64,000 bases of DNA from Pseudeuparius sepicola. Taxonomy: Eukaryota; Arthropoda; Insecta; Coleoptera; Anthribidae. The notes under the pieces were generated by a model. It saw only the letters and a program-made list of their open reading frames with translations, was not told the origin of the DNA and did not search any database. Both the position numbers and the translations under genes were made by a program. The stretch covers positions 149,704,257 through 149,768,256 of the forward strand of contig OY987298.1 in the NCBI GenBank assembly GCA_963920635.1. The letters run 5' to 3'. Below are positions 1-11,900 of this stretch, in pieces. The stretch's first letter is position 1; every line of letters starts with the position of its first letter.

Positions 1-883
1 CTCTCAAAACAGTTGAATGGTCAATAGGACCACTCAAGGTGTTGGTGTGCAAAGGTCCAATACAAAATATACAGAGTGTTCTTATCTGTGCCATCTCAAA
101 TTACCTACTAAATTTTTGGAACTTTATACGGGTCAAAAATCGAGTATATCATCAAAACCGCTCCACATACTATAAACGAACTAAATCTAAAAAATACAGA
201 AGCCTGCCAGTCAGTAAGTCCATATCAGTTAAGGTGGCTGGTGTGCCACAACAGGAAACGCACGGGAAATGTATCATCTTAGACAGTAACTTTGTTGAGA
301 AAGGTCCAATAATTTAAATTGTTTTTATTCGTTAGTTATCATTTTGTACAGAAATACATTACTTTTGTGTTTATCAATATTTTTTCGATGATTCCAGAGT
401 ACTCTTGTTCCGTATAAGTTGCATAAAATTTCAGAATTTTGAGATGGCTCGGAGAAAAATACCCTGTATATTTTTGTAGTAAATATTTTCACACCAACAT
501 TTTGAGTGGTCCTTTTGACCATTCAACTGTTATGAAGGGATTCCATGGCACACTTGACTCGGCAGATGTTTTTAAAATTCCTCTTTTGCTCAATTTTGAC
601 ACCCTACAAATTAGAACTCCCTGTATGTTTTTTGTTCAAATTTGGTATATGGTTCTGATTAACGCTGTGGTGTCAGACTTTAAATAAAACAATCGTTAAA
701 TAGTTTTCGTGAAAATCGGGGGTATAAAAAAATCGCAGCCGGCCCTGGATTTGCATTTTGAAAATGACAGGAAGGCCAAAAAAGGCGGTTTTTGAAGCCC
801 TTTCAAACAAAAAAAAGTTTAGGCGATTATCTCCAAAAATGAATATGTTACGGATGTGTACAGTCTCAAAGTTGGACACCCTG
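1..883. mobile_element. TA-flanked foldback element, left part outside the window
   Basis: The first 300 bases match the inside of the complete foldback element at 43894-45153. Bases 430-670 match the opposite arm of that element in inverted orientation. The right end is CACCCTG followed by TA, the terminus shared by many elements here. The outer right arm (about 690-883) differs from the 44-kb copy, so the two share a core but not their ends. Short open frames inside it are not credible genes. The left terminus lies before base 1. Confidence 0.65.
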
Positions 884-1164
884 TATAAGATCGACAGATA
901 GCAAAGCAAAAAGTACATAATATCGACACCAACTGAATTAATTATCGACACAAGAAAAAAAAAATATTTCTAACAACATTTTATTACAAACATTTTAAAA
1001 ATAACAAAATTAATTATTGTTTCAATAGTAATAAAAGTAAAAACATATGGGATTGGATTTTGATAACTTTTTGATAAATATGTCTTATAGCAGTCACAGT
1101 ATTTAAAAGTATTATGGATCATAAACTATCCTACATAAAAACACCCCCTGAATATTTTTTAGTT

Positions 1165-1625
1165 CTGGCCACAGCCGACTCTAGGAAAGCCCTGAAGTTG
1201 AGAAAGCTGGCAACATGGCTTGCGGGTCTGCGCGGCGTGGCCTGTCACTCCCTGTCAGTTGATTTTACAAGAAATTTACCAGAATTAATTTGTGTAGTGC
1301 GAGCAGTGCTATCGTCGCCAAATTGCTACGACGAGGCAGTGTGTCTCTGGGTGGAAACAGACAGCCCAAAGTGCTGGCGACAGCTTTTTTATAAATTTGT
1401 TTTGTTTGTGAAAAAATGAAACATTTCTATAAAAGTTCGAAGTGAAGAATCGTTCCTTTACAATTTCAACCCTCAAGATGCCTAGAACCGTCGAGGGAAG
1501 CTAGAACTCAGTTATATACCTGGCTGTAAGTCAAATCGTAATAATAACTTGAAGTAGTTTTAAATTATAATTTTTTTTTGTTAGCATATCTTCTTGCGAA
1601 TACTGAAACGGTTTAAGTTTTAGTT
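1165..1625 (+). repeat. Dispersed repeat G, copy 1
   Basis: About 450 bp that recur in inverted orientation at 38085-38510 with only scattered differences. A frame of about 100 codons crosses it (1114-1419), but the second copy interrupts the frame with a TGA, so I do not call it a gene. No terminal repeats or target duplications were found, and the class is unknown. Confidence 0.7.
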
Positions 1626-1749
1626 TTAGTCGAATTGTTCATGTCTGGAATTGGAATAAAAAGGATGTACCAATTACCAACAAATATCTGAACCTATTAT
1701 CGACACGACTTTTCCGCTCAATATATATTTTTCCCCGCTAAAAAAATCC

Positions 1750-1831
1750 CTCGGCCAGAGGCCTCGGCAACTAAATTCCACATGAGTCATAGAAAGTTGA
1801 ACTTCAGTGCCTTGGTACATAAATAACTATT
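1750..1831 (+). repeat. Short dispersed repeat P, copy 1
   Basis: About 80 bp starting tcggccagaggcctcggc and ending in a run like cataaataactatt. Near-identical copies lie at 25304-25386 and, inverted, at 47638-47722. It is short, non-coding and strongly conserved between copies, like a SINE fragment or small MITE. No polymerase III box was recognised. Confidence 0.7.
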
Positions 1832-2191
1832 ATTGGGTATTAAAATATCATGTAAGAATATTGTAAAAATGTAGTCTAGACCGTTTTTCCGCATGATAAT
1901 ATAATCGCCGAAGAAAATAGTTCGTTCAGCCTCCACGTTGCAGAATAATAGCCGTATACAGATCGAAGATAAATAATAGCTTCCCTGATCTGATAACTGG
2001 CAAACGCGGCTACCTAACTTCAATGGGTAATCGACTGGGGTCGAAGATGGGACAATCAGATAAGCCATTATTGTATCTGTCGACAGTGCGAGAGCAGTTG
2101 GTAGCACAATACAAAAAATATAGTACTGTAATGCACAAAGAAGAGAAACGGCAATACAGAAGCGTAGAACGATTATAAATGATTTCTTCAT
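1787..2191 (-). CDS. Doubtful 134-codon open frame with signal-like N-terminus
   Basis: From the ATG at 2191 the frame runs 134 codons. It opens with a basic residue pair and a long hydrophobic stretch of about 30 residues that could act as a signal peptide or membrane anchor, then about 100 mixed residues. The last 15 or so codons lie inside dispersed repeat P, which argues against a conserved protein. The frame stays open upstream into the adjacent foldback. Nothing in it is recognised; a chance frame is as likely as a gene. Confidence 0.15.
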   Translation of the reverse strand: MKKSFIIVLRFCIAVSLLCALQYYIFCIVLPTALALSTDTIMAYLIVPSSTPVDYPLKLGSRVCQLSDQGSYYLSSICIRLLFCNVEAERTIFFGDYIIMRKNGLDYIFTIFLHDILIPNNSYLCTKALKFNFL

Positions 2192-2340
2192 TGCAACTAA
2201 TTTTAATGTTTTATGGTCTATAATAGCGGTCAATGACGACAATGACAACATTTTTGTGGTGAGAAGTGTACCAACAAACACACAAAAGGTAGGTAGACGG
2301 TTAGCAGTTTTTATCGGGTCAGCTTTTTTCCAAGAAATAA

Positions 2341-2790
2341 CACCAACATTTTTAACAAAAAGATTAAAACCTACTTCAAAAATTTGCCAGTATGCACACT
2401 CCACTAAAAAAAATAAAATAAAAAATAACACCGACTTCACAAATTTGCCCGTATGCACATTTCAACTAAAATTTTAGAAATATTTTTCTCTTTCTAAATT
2501 GAGTTATCTTTGGAGTCGGTGACAGTCAAGGCAAGGAATTTAAATCTATTTAGATATGAATACATCATATGCTACATACATCATAACTTACTGTCACCGA
2601 CTCCAAAGATAACTCAATTTAGAAAGAGAAAAATATTTCTAAAATTTTAGTTGAAATGTGCATACGGGCAAATTTTTGAAGTCGGTGTTATTTTTTGTTA
2701 TTTTTTTTAAATTTTTAGTGGAGTGTGCATACGGACAAATTTTTGAAGTCGGTTTTAATTTTTTTGTTAAAAAAATTTTTATTTCTTATT
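2341..2790. mobile_element. Snap-back palindrome of about 450 bp
   Basis: The left arm (2341-2529) and right arm (about 2591-2790) are inverted copies around a loop of about 60 bp. Each arm carries two inner copies of a motif like acttcaaaaatttgcc followed by gtatgcacac, so direct repeats sit within inverted repeats. No target duplication was resolved. Structure suggests a foldback or MITE. Confidence 0.65.
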
Positions 2791-2817
2791 TTTTAGTGAA
2801 TTATTATTTTTTTAATC

Positions 2818-2972
2818 TACGGCGGTGTCATTATGACACATTTAGCATTGCCATTTGGATATTATTATGGCGTTCATAATTCATATTATTATGGCGATCA
2901 TAATAACACTCAGTGTTATTATGAAGGCCATAGTGACATCCAAATAAAATGTGTCATAATGACACCGTCGTA
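2818..2972. mobile_element. 155-bp palindromic MITE
   Basis: Ends are tacggcggtgtcattatgac and its near-complement at 2953-2972. The interior is a second inverted pair built on ttattatggc. No coding content. A related end (gccgtcgtagag) lies just downstream near 3023, so a second degenerate copy may be adjacent. Confidence 0.6.
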
Positions 2973-3267
2973 GAAATGATATTTAAGAAAAATAAAAAAT
3001 ATGCGAATAAAATCTATTTGGGCCGTCGTAGAGTAAATTTTGAATAATACTAGTTCGATACGAACATTATAATGAAACTTGTGTAACTAAACCACTCGGC
3101 TAACATGAATGGGCTAAAATTAAAAATCAGATTTTCTGCATTTTAGTCCCTTTTGTGGTTGTATCTGAAACATTTTATTTTCCTTTTCTTAATTTTTGTC
3201 TGGTTTCTCTGGTTTTCTTATTTATGTTATGTTACGATGTAACTGCAAATAAATTTATATTATTATT

Positions 3268-4217
3268 ATTATCTCGACTTAGCCAAAAGGCATTCGCACT
3301 CCCTCTACGGGGAACATTCACTCAGATCCCGGGTATCCCGGATACCAAAAGGATCTGGCTCGGACGAGACCCTTGCCATGTTATCGGGCCTTAGGTGACA
3401 TTGATGTTGTTGGATGATCCTGCATTCCCCATGAATTTCCTGACGGTTCGGGCTGTCGCAAGTAGTACCGCTTTCTGCATGGACCTGTAAAGACTATCAG
3501 TTAGACCCAGCTCCTTGATGTTTCTCAGCAAACTTTTTGGTATAACACCAGTTGTTGACATGATGATTGGAATCGTCTGGACGTTCTCCATTTCCCATTG
3601 CCTTCTAATTCGTTCTTCTAAATCTCTGTACTTCGCGATCTTCTCGACTTGCTTCACACGCAGGTTGTTGTTGTTCGGGATGGCCACATCAATCAGAGTT
3701 GTCTGCCTAGAAATTTTATCAACTATTATAAGGTCCGGTCTGTTATGGGCAACTCGTTGATCTGTCAGAACTGTACGATCCCAGTACATCTTGTAGTTGC
3801 TGTTCTCAAGAACAGGCTCAGGTGTGTAGTTGTAATATGGGACCCTCTCTGCCTGCACAAGCAGCAGCTTTTCCGCCAGTTCCTGGTGCAAGATCTTGGC
3901 AACCGAATCGTGTCGTTCCTTATATTCCGTTGATGCGAACATCTGACATCCTCCTGTTATGTGCTGGATTGTTTCTGAAGTTGGGCACCCGTATCTGCAT
4001 CTGTCATCCACTACCGATGCATCTCCTACAATGAATTTTAGGTAGTTGCGAGTTGGTATAACCTGATCTTGTATGGCCAGTAGGAAGCCTTCCGTCTCGG
4101 GGAACATTCTTCCCGAGGTCAGCCAGTAGTTCGACGCTAACTTGTCGACATGTTCCTGGTTGACCTCATTAGGATGCCTCCCGTGCAGCGGCTTCTCCAA
4201 CCACCTCTGTAGTGTAT
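3268..4217 (-). mobile_element. 5'-truncated Dong/R4-type LINE in a TAA microsatellite
   Basis: A non-LTR retrotransposon on the minus strand, cut off at its 5' end at 4217. It contains the C-terminal coding region followed by about 120 bp of 3' UTR that ends directly in TAA repeats (3250-3268 on the plus strand). TAA repeats also flank the truncated end (4218-4239). Insertion into TAA microsatellites is known for Dong elements of the R4 clade, which encode a restriction-like endonuclease. The clade assignment combines that target with the endonuclease motifs described under the coding entry. Confidence 0.8.
3391..4217 (-). pseudogene. LINE ORF, C-terminal zinc knuckle and restriction-like endonuclease
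   Basis: About 275 codons remain open, with no ATG at the truncated N-terminal side; the frame simply enters from the flank. Early residues include WLTSGRMFPETEGFLLAIQD, a block typical of the end of reverse transcriptase in endonuclease-type LINEs. The CCHC knuckle reads CRYGCPTSETIQHITGGC (C-X3-C-X7-H-X4-C). The endonuclease core reads RPDLIIVDK, then 14 residues after the PD a second aspartate in TLIDVAIPNN, then EKIAKYRDLEE. In this family the domain nicks the insertion target and sits after the reverse transcriptase. The reverse transcriptase is missing, so the copy is dead, but no stop interrupts the remainder, suggesting fairly recent insertion. Confidence 0.85.
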
Positions 4218-4239
4218 CGTATTATTATTATTATTATTA

Positions 4240-4317
4240 TTGTCGACTTAGTCAAAAGGCATTCGCACTCCCTCTACGGGGAACATTCACTCAGATCCCG
4301 GGTATCCAGGATATCAG
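4240..4317 (-). mobile_element. Second, very short Dong/R4-type 3' end
   Basis: These 78 bp repeat the extreme 3' UTR of the LINE at 3268-4217 with two or three mismatches and are again bordered by TAA repeats on both sides. The copy is almost entirely 5'-truncated. Two independent 3' ends in the same microsatellite tract support target preference. Confidence 0.75.
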
Positions 4318-4359
4318 GATATTATTATTATGGGGCCATTCTTAAAGTAATCCCTTTGT

Positions 4360-4625
4360 AATAATAATAATAATAAAAAGAGAATCATCGAAATCGGTTC
4401 AATACGAAATTTCATCCCCTATTTGTCCACCCTTAGGGGTGGAATTTTTTCTTTAAATTTAAATGGGACCATTCTGTAGGTATACCCTTTCAAATAAAAA
4501 AATAATTGTCCAAATCGTTTATAAATAACGGAGTTCTGAGGTAACAAACATAAAAAAAATAAAACATACAACCGAATTGATAACCTCCTCCTTTTTAAAG
4601 TCGGTTAATATGTTACCCTCCTTTG
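4360..4625. repeat. RTE-like LINE tail
   Basis: Contains agaatcatcgaaatcggttc near 4380 and, inverted near 4565-4605, an aaccgacttt/aaaggaggagg block. From general knowledge these segments are very common in lepidopteran genomes and belong to the 3' region of RTE-type LINEs. No coding part is present. This is the main sequence idiom behind the lepidopteran suggestion. Confidence 0.5.
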
Positions 4626-4730
4626 AGGCTTTTATTGTACGAGTGGCTAGCAGGCTTAGCAGGATCTTCTTTGCTTCGTTCTCTTCAAGTTTTCTTGGTG
4701 TATATATTGTACATTTTGCGGCAAAATATA

Positions 4731-4790
4731 CAGGGTGTCTCAAAAAACTCTGACGCTCACTTCTGGCCTAAGCTTTTTTGAGACACTCTG
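4731..4790. mobile_element. 60-bp TA-flanked mini-element, copy 1
   Basis: Starts CAGGGTGTCTCAAAAAA and ends with the complement TTTTTTGAGACACTCTG; TA stands on both sides. Total length is 60 bp. It has the CAGGG terminus of the larger foldbacks in this window. Confidence 0.7.
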
Positions 4791-4809
4791 TATATTTTGC
4801 GCAAAGATA

Positions 4810-4869
4810 CAGGGTGTCTCAAAAAAGCTTAGGTCAGAAGTGAGCGTCAGAGTTTTTTGAGACACCCTG
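4810..4869. mobile_element. 60-bp TA-flanked mini-element, copy 2, inverted
   Basis: The same 60-bp element as at 4731-4790, reverse-complemented including its asymmetric centre, 19 bp away and again between TA dinucleotides. A third partial end (CAGGGTGTCTCAAAAAAC) follows at 4891. Confidence 0.7.
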
Positions 4870-5121
4870 TAAATTTTGCCGTAAAATATACAGGGTGTCT
4901 CAAAAAACTCTTTTTTTTACCTTTTGTTTTCGACCTTTTTTCCGGGAGCAAACTTTTTTAATCAAAAGGCACATGATTGCATACACTTCTCTTTTATTTG
5001 GTTGCCATTTTGTAACTACTACTGTTAGCACACTTTTGCAAATATTACATAATAGTTCTGCTATAGCAGTATAAGCCTCCCCCACGGAACAGTTGCACTG
5101 TGATTGCAGTTGACTGCTATA

Positions 5122-5745
5122 CTCAAATTACTTTAAGAAGTCCTTACTGGGACTGTCAATTGGTAATTTCGATATCCTAAGTTGGCATCAATGCAGCAAA
5201 AAATGCAACCGGGCCATAAGTTCAGGTCAGTAACGAGCCCATTTGCACTAATAATACGAAAAGTAACACGAACAAGAACAACACGGATGACGGTAAAACT
5301 CACGAAACGTAGAAAACCCGCGAATATTTCCATTACCGAATGTTTGAACCAGTTTGAACGATCTGGAAAACCTTCACTGTCACTTTGACACACCGAAGCT
5401 AAATTTGCCTGAGTCCGCCCCTAGACGCTGCCAAAAGCAGCTGATTATTACAAAATACCAAAACGAAAGTGTTTCCATGACGTTTGAAATTATTATTAAA
5501 ATGAGTTGTAGTCATAGTTATTTTTATTTGTAGCGGCATAATCGTGATTGCAATAGGGTTTTTATTTTATTATGCTCTTTTTTTCGTATCACTTGGGTAA
5601 CTTTTCACATCATGAATCAATGAGTGACGTCACTAACTGGTTGCGACGCATATATCAATGTTATACCCATGGTTAACAGAAAATTCCTAGGGATTTTGTG
5701 GAGAATGTCATCTGACAAAATCGGGACTTCTTACAGTAATCGGGG
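5122..5745 (+). mobile_element. Family E element, copy 1 (TATA-flanked)
   Basis: A 624-bp non-autonomous element flanked on both sides by TATA (5118-5121 and 5746-5749). The ends share an inverted repeat centred on taagaagtcc. Internal landmarks shared by all copies are ccttactgggactgtcaatt, an atgagtgacgtcattaactg segment and atgtcatctgacaaaatcgg. Related copies: 12943-13565, 45215-46109 and 51749-53015; a split copy lies at 16821-16941 plus 18453-18961. Frames inside it are coincidental because they sit at the same element position in every copy. Confidence 0.8.
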
Positions 5746-5986
5746 TATATATTATGAGTGGTCGGTCGTCGACGACGGCGACTCTACTTGTCTGTTTTCT
5801 CTGTCTCACTAGCTTTCAATGCATCTATCCTTGTGGATTGCCATAATAACCCGTGAGGTCAATTTAAAATACGGCCAGGCGGCTGCGGATAGGAATGAAT
5901 TATTATTATAACATTACTAATCTTGACTCGATTAGTAATAATTGGGGAGTTTTTGCATGAAAAATAAGCGCACTTTCTTAAATATA

Positions 5987-7798
5987 CAGGGTGTTTCATC
6001 TTAAGTGCGAACACCCCCGTAAAATTTGTATTCTCCATCCGATTTTAGCCGAGTTTTTTTCTAAAAATAGGCCACAAAAAACTCTACGTTGGTGGAAAAT
6101 TTCAGGTCCTAATGTCAATTTTCAAGGCCTACTACAATTTTTTTTCTAGTAAAAAAATGACGAAACCATTTAGCGATTTTTTTATTTAAAACTGACACCA
6201 CAGGGTTAATCAGAACAACCTAAAACCCCCGTATACCAAATTTGAACAAAAAATATACAGCGAGTTCCATTCTGCAGGGTGTCAAAATTGAGAAAAATAA
6301 TAATTTTAAAGGCATCTGGAGAGTCAAGTGTGCCATGGAATTATGGAATCCCGTCAAAACAGATGAATGATCAACAGGACTACTCAAAGTGTTGGTGTGC
6401 AAAGATTCAATACAGAAATGTACAGGGTCTTTTTCTCTGGGCGATGTCAAAATGCTGAATTTTTATTAAACTATATATTGGTCAGGAGTGCTCTGGAATC
6501 ATTGAATAAATATTAATAAATACAAAAGCAATTTATTTATTTACATCATCCAACCAACAAATAAAAACAATTCAAATTGTTGGACCTTTATCAATAACGT
6601 CACTGTCTAAGATGATACATTTTCTTTTTTCTAAAAATAGGCCACAAAAAACTCTACGTTGGTGCAAAATTTCAGGTCTTAATGTCAATTTTCAAGGTCT
6701 ACTACAATTTTTTTTTCTAGTAAAAAAAGACGAAAACCATTTAGCGATTTTTTTATTTAAAACTGACACCACAGCGTTAATCAGAACAACCTAAAACCCC
6801 CGTATACCAAATTTGAACAAAAAATATACAGCGAGTTCCATTCTGCAGAGTGTCAAAATTGAGCAAAATAGGAATTTTAAAGGCATCTGGAGAGTCAAGT
6901 GTGCCATGGAATTATGGAATCCCGTCAAAACAGATGAATGATCAACAGGACTACTCAAAGTGTTGGTGTGCAAAGATTCAATACAAAAATGTACAGGGTC
7001 TTTTTCTCTGGGCGATGTCAAAATGCTGAATTTTTATTAAACTATATATTGGTCAGGAGTGCTCTGGAATCATTGAATAAATATTAATAAATACAAAAGC
7101 AATTTATTTATTTACATCATCCAACCAACAAATAAAAACAATTCAAATTGTTGGACCTTTATCAATAACGTCACTGTCTAAGATGATACATTTTCTGTGC
7201 GTTTCCTGTTGTGGCACACCAGTGGACTTACTGACTGGCAGGCTTCTGTATATTTTAGACTTAGTTCGTTTGTAATGTCTGGGGTGGTTTTGATATACTC
7301 GATTTTTGACCTGTATAAAGTTTAAAAAATTCAGCATTTCGAGTTGCTACAGAAAAGAACACCTTGTATATTTTTTATTGGATCTTTGCACATCGACACT
7401 GTGGAGTGGTCCTGTTCATCATCCAACTGTTTCGAAGTAATTCCATGGCACACTTGACTCGCCAGATGAGTTTAAAATTCCTATTTTGCTCAACTTTCAC
7501 AGCCTGCAGAATGGAACTCCCTGTATATTTTTTGTTTAAATTTGGTATACTGGGGTTTTAGATTGTTCTGATTAACGCTGTGGTGTCAGATTTTAAATAA
7601 AAAAATCGCTAAATGGTTTTCGTCATTTTTTACTAGAAAAAAATTTTGTAGTAGGCCTTGAAAATTGACATTAAGACCTAAAATTTTGCAACAACGTAGA
7701 GTTTTTTGTGGCCTATTTTTAGAAAAAAAAACGCGGCTAAAATCGGATGGAGAATACAAATTTTACGGGGGTGTTCGCACTTAAGATGAAACACCCTG
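5987..7798. mobile_element. 1.8-kb TA-flanked foldback with internal tandem duplication
   Basis: The left end CAGGGTGTTTCATCTTAAGT and its complement at 7779-7798 are flanked by TA. Long inverted arms surround the centre. A unit of about 570 bp starting near 6050 is repeated head-to-tail (second copy near 6621-7190) and differs at only a handful of positions, so the duplication is young. The inner core (gttccattctgcag, then ggaccactcaa-like sequence) is shared with the element at 43894-45153, but the outer ends are unrelated. Confidence 0.8.
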
Positions 7799-7800
7799 TA

Positions 7801-8742
7801 GATTATTAAACATTGAAAAAACAGGAAATAAATTAGGTGAGTCATTTACCAAACGACCTTATGGAGAAACCGCGCCTCGACCAAGGCTTTTAAATACCGT
7901 AGAGTCTTCTCACACCATAGATACAATCGTATAAACAACTAAAGAAAATTGGTGTATTAGACCATCATTAAAATTCTCGTGTTGATTTTATTTATACTTC
8001 TCGTAGAGAAAGTGTAGTACCTATACTAAAATAGAACCTGTATTTAATTTTAGTTTTACAATTGTTTAGATCAAAATATTTCGGAAAATAATTATTGGCT
8101 TAATTAAAATGGTTCAAAACATCGATAATATTATTTGTGGCAGTGTCTAAATAGCTGAAAACAACAAGATAAAACCGCATAACTACACTTTTGCGATCGA
8201 GTACGTCCCTGGTGCCGAGTCGGGTGAAATTTTATAGTCTACCGACCAATCGCGGAACGTCATTGAACACGTGGTTTTATTTACGCCAGGCGTACGGATT
8301 GCTCGATTTTAGTATAGGCATAGCTTAAGGAATAATAAGCTATGGTATAGGTATGCAACACGCGTTTTGCAAACTCCTCTATCGTCCTAATAAAGGCCAC
8401 TTGACTCATAGCGTTTAAGTAATTCGTGTGCACTTCTAAGCTGGTACTGCAAGGTAGAAAATACAAGTGGTGAATTTTGGGTCCCTATTCAACTCGAAGA
8501 GCTCTTTAGAAACCATTACGGCATTATTCTCTCCCGGTCGCATTTAAAAAAACCTCTCGATTTTTTCGGTTCATTGGTTGGCTGAAAGCAAATGCGCATC
8601 CTGAACGAGCCCATTCAGCTCGAAATTTCTTAAAATCCGAAATCTCGTGTTACCGTCGACGGGCGATGTCACGTCCCTCGATTCCCAAGTGAACAATCGA
8701 CAATCGACGCGGCGTCTAGATGGAAAACAACCTGCGTTTCGC
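7801..8742. other. Mostly unassigned; contains repeat H
   Basis: No gene recognised. Bases 8085-8300 form repeat H, also present inverted at 39345-39560 (landmark tgcgatcgagtacgtccctg). The rest shows no clear terminal repeats. The phrase ggtgtattagaccat near 7950 resembles the right end of the insertion ending at 12198. Confidence 0.5.
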
Positions 8743-8973
8743 CCTCAGAGAAATAACCAAGGATAGAGGGAGTAAAAACAAAAAGTAAACAAAGCCAACA
8801 TCTTTTTGAGTGATGCCGCGTACTTCGTTGTTTACAGCATTTCCATTTCAAAATAGAAGAGTTTAATAATGGGATTCAATGAAGGCACACCTCCCATAAC
8901 GCTAAATTAACAAATGTAGTTATTAATTTCATGTATGTAACAATTTTAAACTAAAACTAAATTGCGCTGTAAT

Positions 8974-11900
8974 GGACAAGTATACTTAGGAATGAAAAAT
9001 AATTTTTTGCCTTGGAATTTGTAAAACATGTCTAGATAATCACGAAACCCAACCAACAGATTTTTTTTCCCATTAGTTTGCTCAAAAATTGAAAAAAACG
9101 GTCGCAAAAGTAGGGAATGTGACGTCACGATCCCTAATTTCAATAAGTACCTGCTATTTTCTTAGTACTTATTTCGTCTTTTTTTATATAACCAAGCATT
9201 TCCAGGCAAATTATTAGATTCAGTTTGTATGCGCCTGATGAGAAATAATCAAATTTCGTAGCATTTCAATGAAATATTTGGATTTTACTGATCCCATTCT
9301 GAACTTATTAGATGCCCCCTATAAAATATGACAGATGACATATTACTCAATGCTTTAAAGAAAATCGTCGGCAACGCCGCACTTTGCATATAACCTCACT
9401 TTCGCCGGCGGAACGCGGAAACCAAGGTTAATAACCTTAGTGAAAACTAAATAAATTCTATTCTCAGTTTTAAAAGAATCTTGCTGTGAATACTTTATTT
9501 TTTCGGTTTATAATGAAGACAAGATTTGTTAAAGCTTGTCCTGATAACTTGCTTTGCATAGATTTTGATATGGTGTGTCAATTTTATCAATAAAAACGGG
9601 GAGCAAAACATGGAGAAATGAAGAGGTATGTTTGTTATTTGATTTATATATTGTTTTAATATTGCTTAATGATGATGATATAGCTTAAATTCTGGTTTTA
9701 GGTAGACTAGAGAATAAATATTATGGTAACAATGTTATTGGAGACACGCAGAGGAAAGAACATAGCAATGAATGCATAATGCCCGGTTAAGGCAAAAATT
9801 ACCCCCGAGCACAAAATTAATAAGAAAAATGTTAATGACACTGTGGTTAAAAATGAAGAAATTCAACTGAATAGTTGTGGAAGTAGGTATATTATGTTGT
9901 AATTACCCAACATAAGCAGATTAGTCCTAAATTATGCACATACCACGATGTACGAGGATCATACATCGTGGCACATACGTAGATACAGCTTTTTGTGCTT
10001 CTATCTTTAGTTGCTGGTACAGTAAAGAAAAATACTTATTGTGTATATACCTATAGTTAAGATATGGGGGAGGGGGCGTGGGAGTGTCGCACACCCCAAT
10101 GTTGAAATCGATTATCAAAACAAGAAATCATGCGTTTGTAAAAACGATCGTTGATATCTACATGTGAGAACCATGATTAAGAACTAATTTAAATAATCTA
10201 GTGCAAGTTCGACAGCAGAGTTTCATTCGATATCTAGTGCTTGACCGTCAATGACTAGTTTTTGCGGGTATTTTTTTCTTGTATGATCTAATGAAGTATT
10301 TAAGTAATTAAGTCCGTAGTAGTACACTTTGTCGCATCCATTTTGATGTGGAAAGTTGTACTTTTCTGCACTAGTGACATTAACTTTGTCAACTAATAAT
10401 AGAACTAAGTACGCTTGTAAAATTTTTGCAGGTAGGTACATACATATTAATGGAAAACTTATTTTAGATGAATGTAAGTAAGGTATTGCTTTTCTTTGCT
10501 GACTTCCTGGAAATAGCGAAGAATCATGGACAACATCAGTAGATTGTTATATTGGAAAAAGTCAACACAAGTGCAATAAAAAATATGAAAGTCTACCTTA
10601 CAGGATAGTTGAGAAAGACATACCGACATACCTCAATAATTATTATACGTTGGAGTAGTATGAAGGAAGATTTTTGGCAAAAATCAAAACGTATTACAAG
10701 GAGGGATTGTCTGACATGTTAAAAAACGAAAAATGCCCTGTATCTCCAAAACGAATCGAGATTTTGAGATTCAACTGCTTTCCATTGCCCTCAAAAATCG
10801 AGCACAGTACACCTACCTACTCTTTGTCCATCTCTTCGCAGAATAGAAGAAACCCCCCCAAAAAAATCCAGTTTGTTACAATCTGTGCATGCGACATGAA
10901 AACTGTATTATTTGATTTTGGAATATTTTCACTAAATTTAATAGATAACTTATTTGAGGTTTTGCCATAGAATGCAAAATAATGCTTTTTTTTTCTTGTA
11001 AATTAAAGAAATCTTAATTTTTTGCCGGCTGCTGCATTATATTTTTTTATTTTTAACTTCTATTAACCACAATCACAAATTATGCTTATGAAAATTTATT
11101 TTCCAGAAAAAATATAGGTATAATATGTATAGTGAAAAAATTCTAAAGAATTATGTCATTTTTTATGAGGATGCTTCGGCAATCACAATATAATTTACCT
11201 AAATGGGTCTAAAATAGTTCAAGCTATGACAATAAAGTTTTTCGACTGAAAACTTGGCTTTATTGCGTTTTACATGTTATATTTCTAACATCACGAAGAA
11301 CTGGCACCTTCTCCAACATTCTAGCGTTACATTTTTGAACCGATGCAGGTCTAACTACTTCTTGTAAGTAAGGGCTCATGAAATTAAAGTAATAATTTTT
11401 TTATATTCAGACCAGGTAGGTGCTTGACGTCTATAGGATTAACTTTTCTCAGTTTAGTTTATAACCAATCAATGCTGTTGATTAACACTAGCACAGAATA
11501 AATAGGTGAAGCTATTTATTCTGTGACACTAGGTATTGAGGCTAAAATATCATCAGTTTCTTCAAACAACTAGCAGTCGGTGGAATATACTTGATAACAA
11601 GTAAAAAATCGTTTGGCAGAGCCACTAATCTAAAATCGTCAGCTAAAATGTTACACCTGGTTGGTTCTTTATTGTCTTTAATATATCAGCAAGTCTAGAT
11701 ATCTAATTTGTGCAAGTTCAGTTAGGTACTTACGAATTGTGTCGTTTTATAGATAAAATCGACTTGTTTCCAATAAAAAAAAGTTTTGTAAACCAACCAG
11801 CATAGCGTCCGAATCATCAATACCAATACCTAGTGTTCCCAGCATTTTCCTCAGCAAAATAGAATGGTTCATTTCCGTCATGGATTATTAGAATGAATGG

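Noticed and set aside
1114..1419. 101-codon open frame
   Set aside because: Lies in repeat G; the second copy at 38 kb has an in-frame stop and no domain is recognisable.
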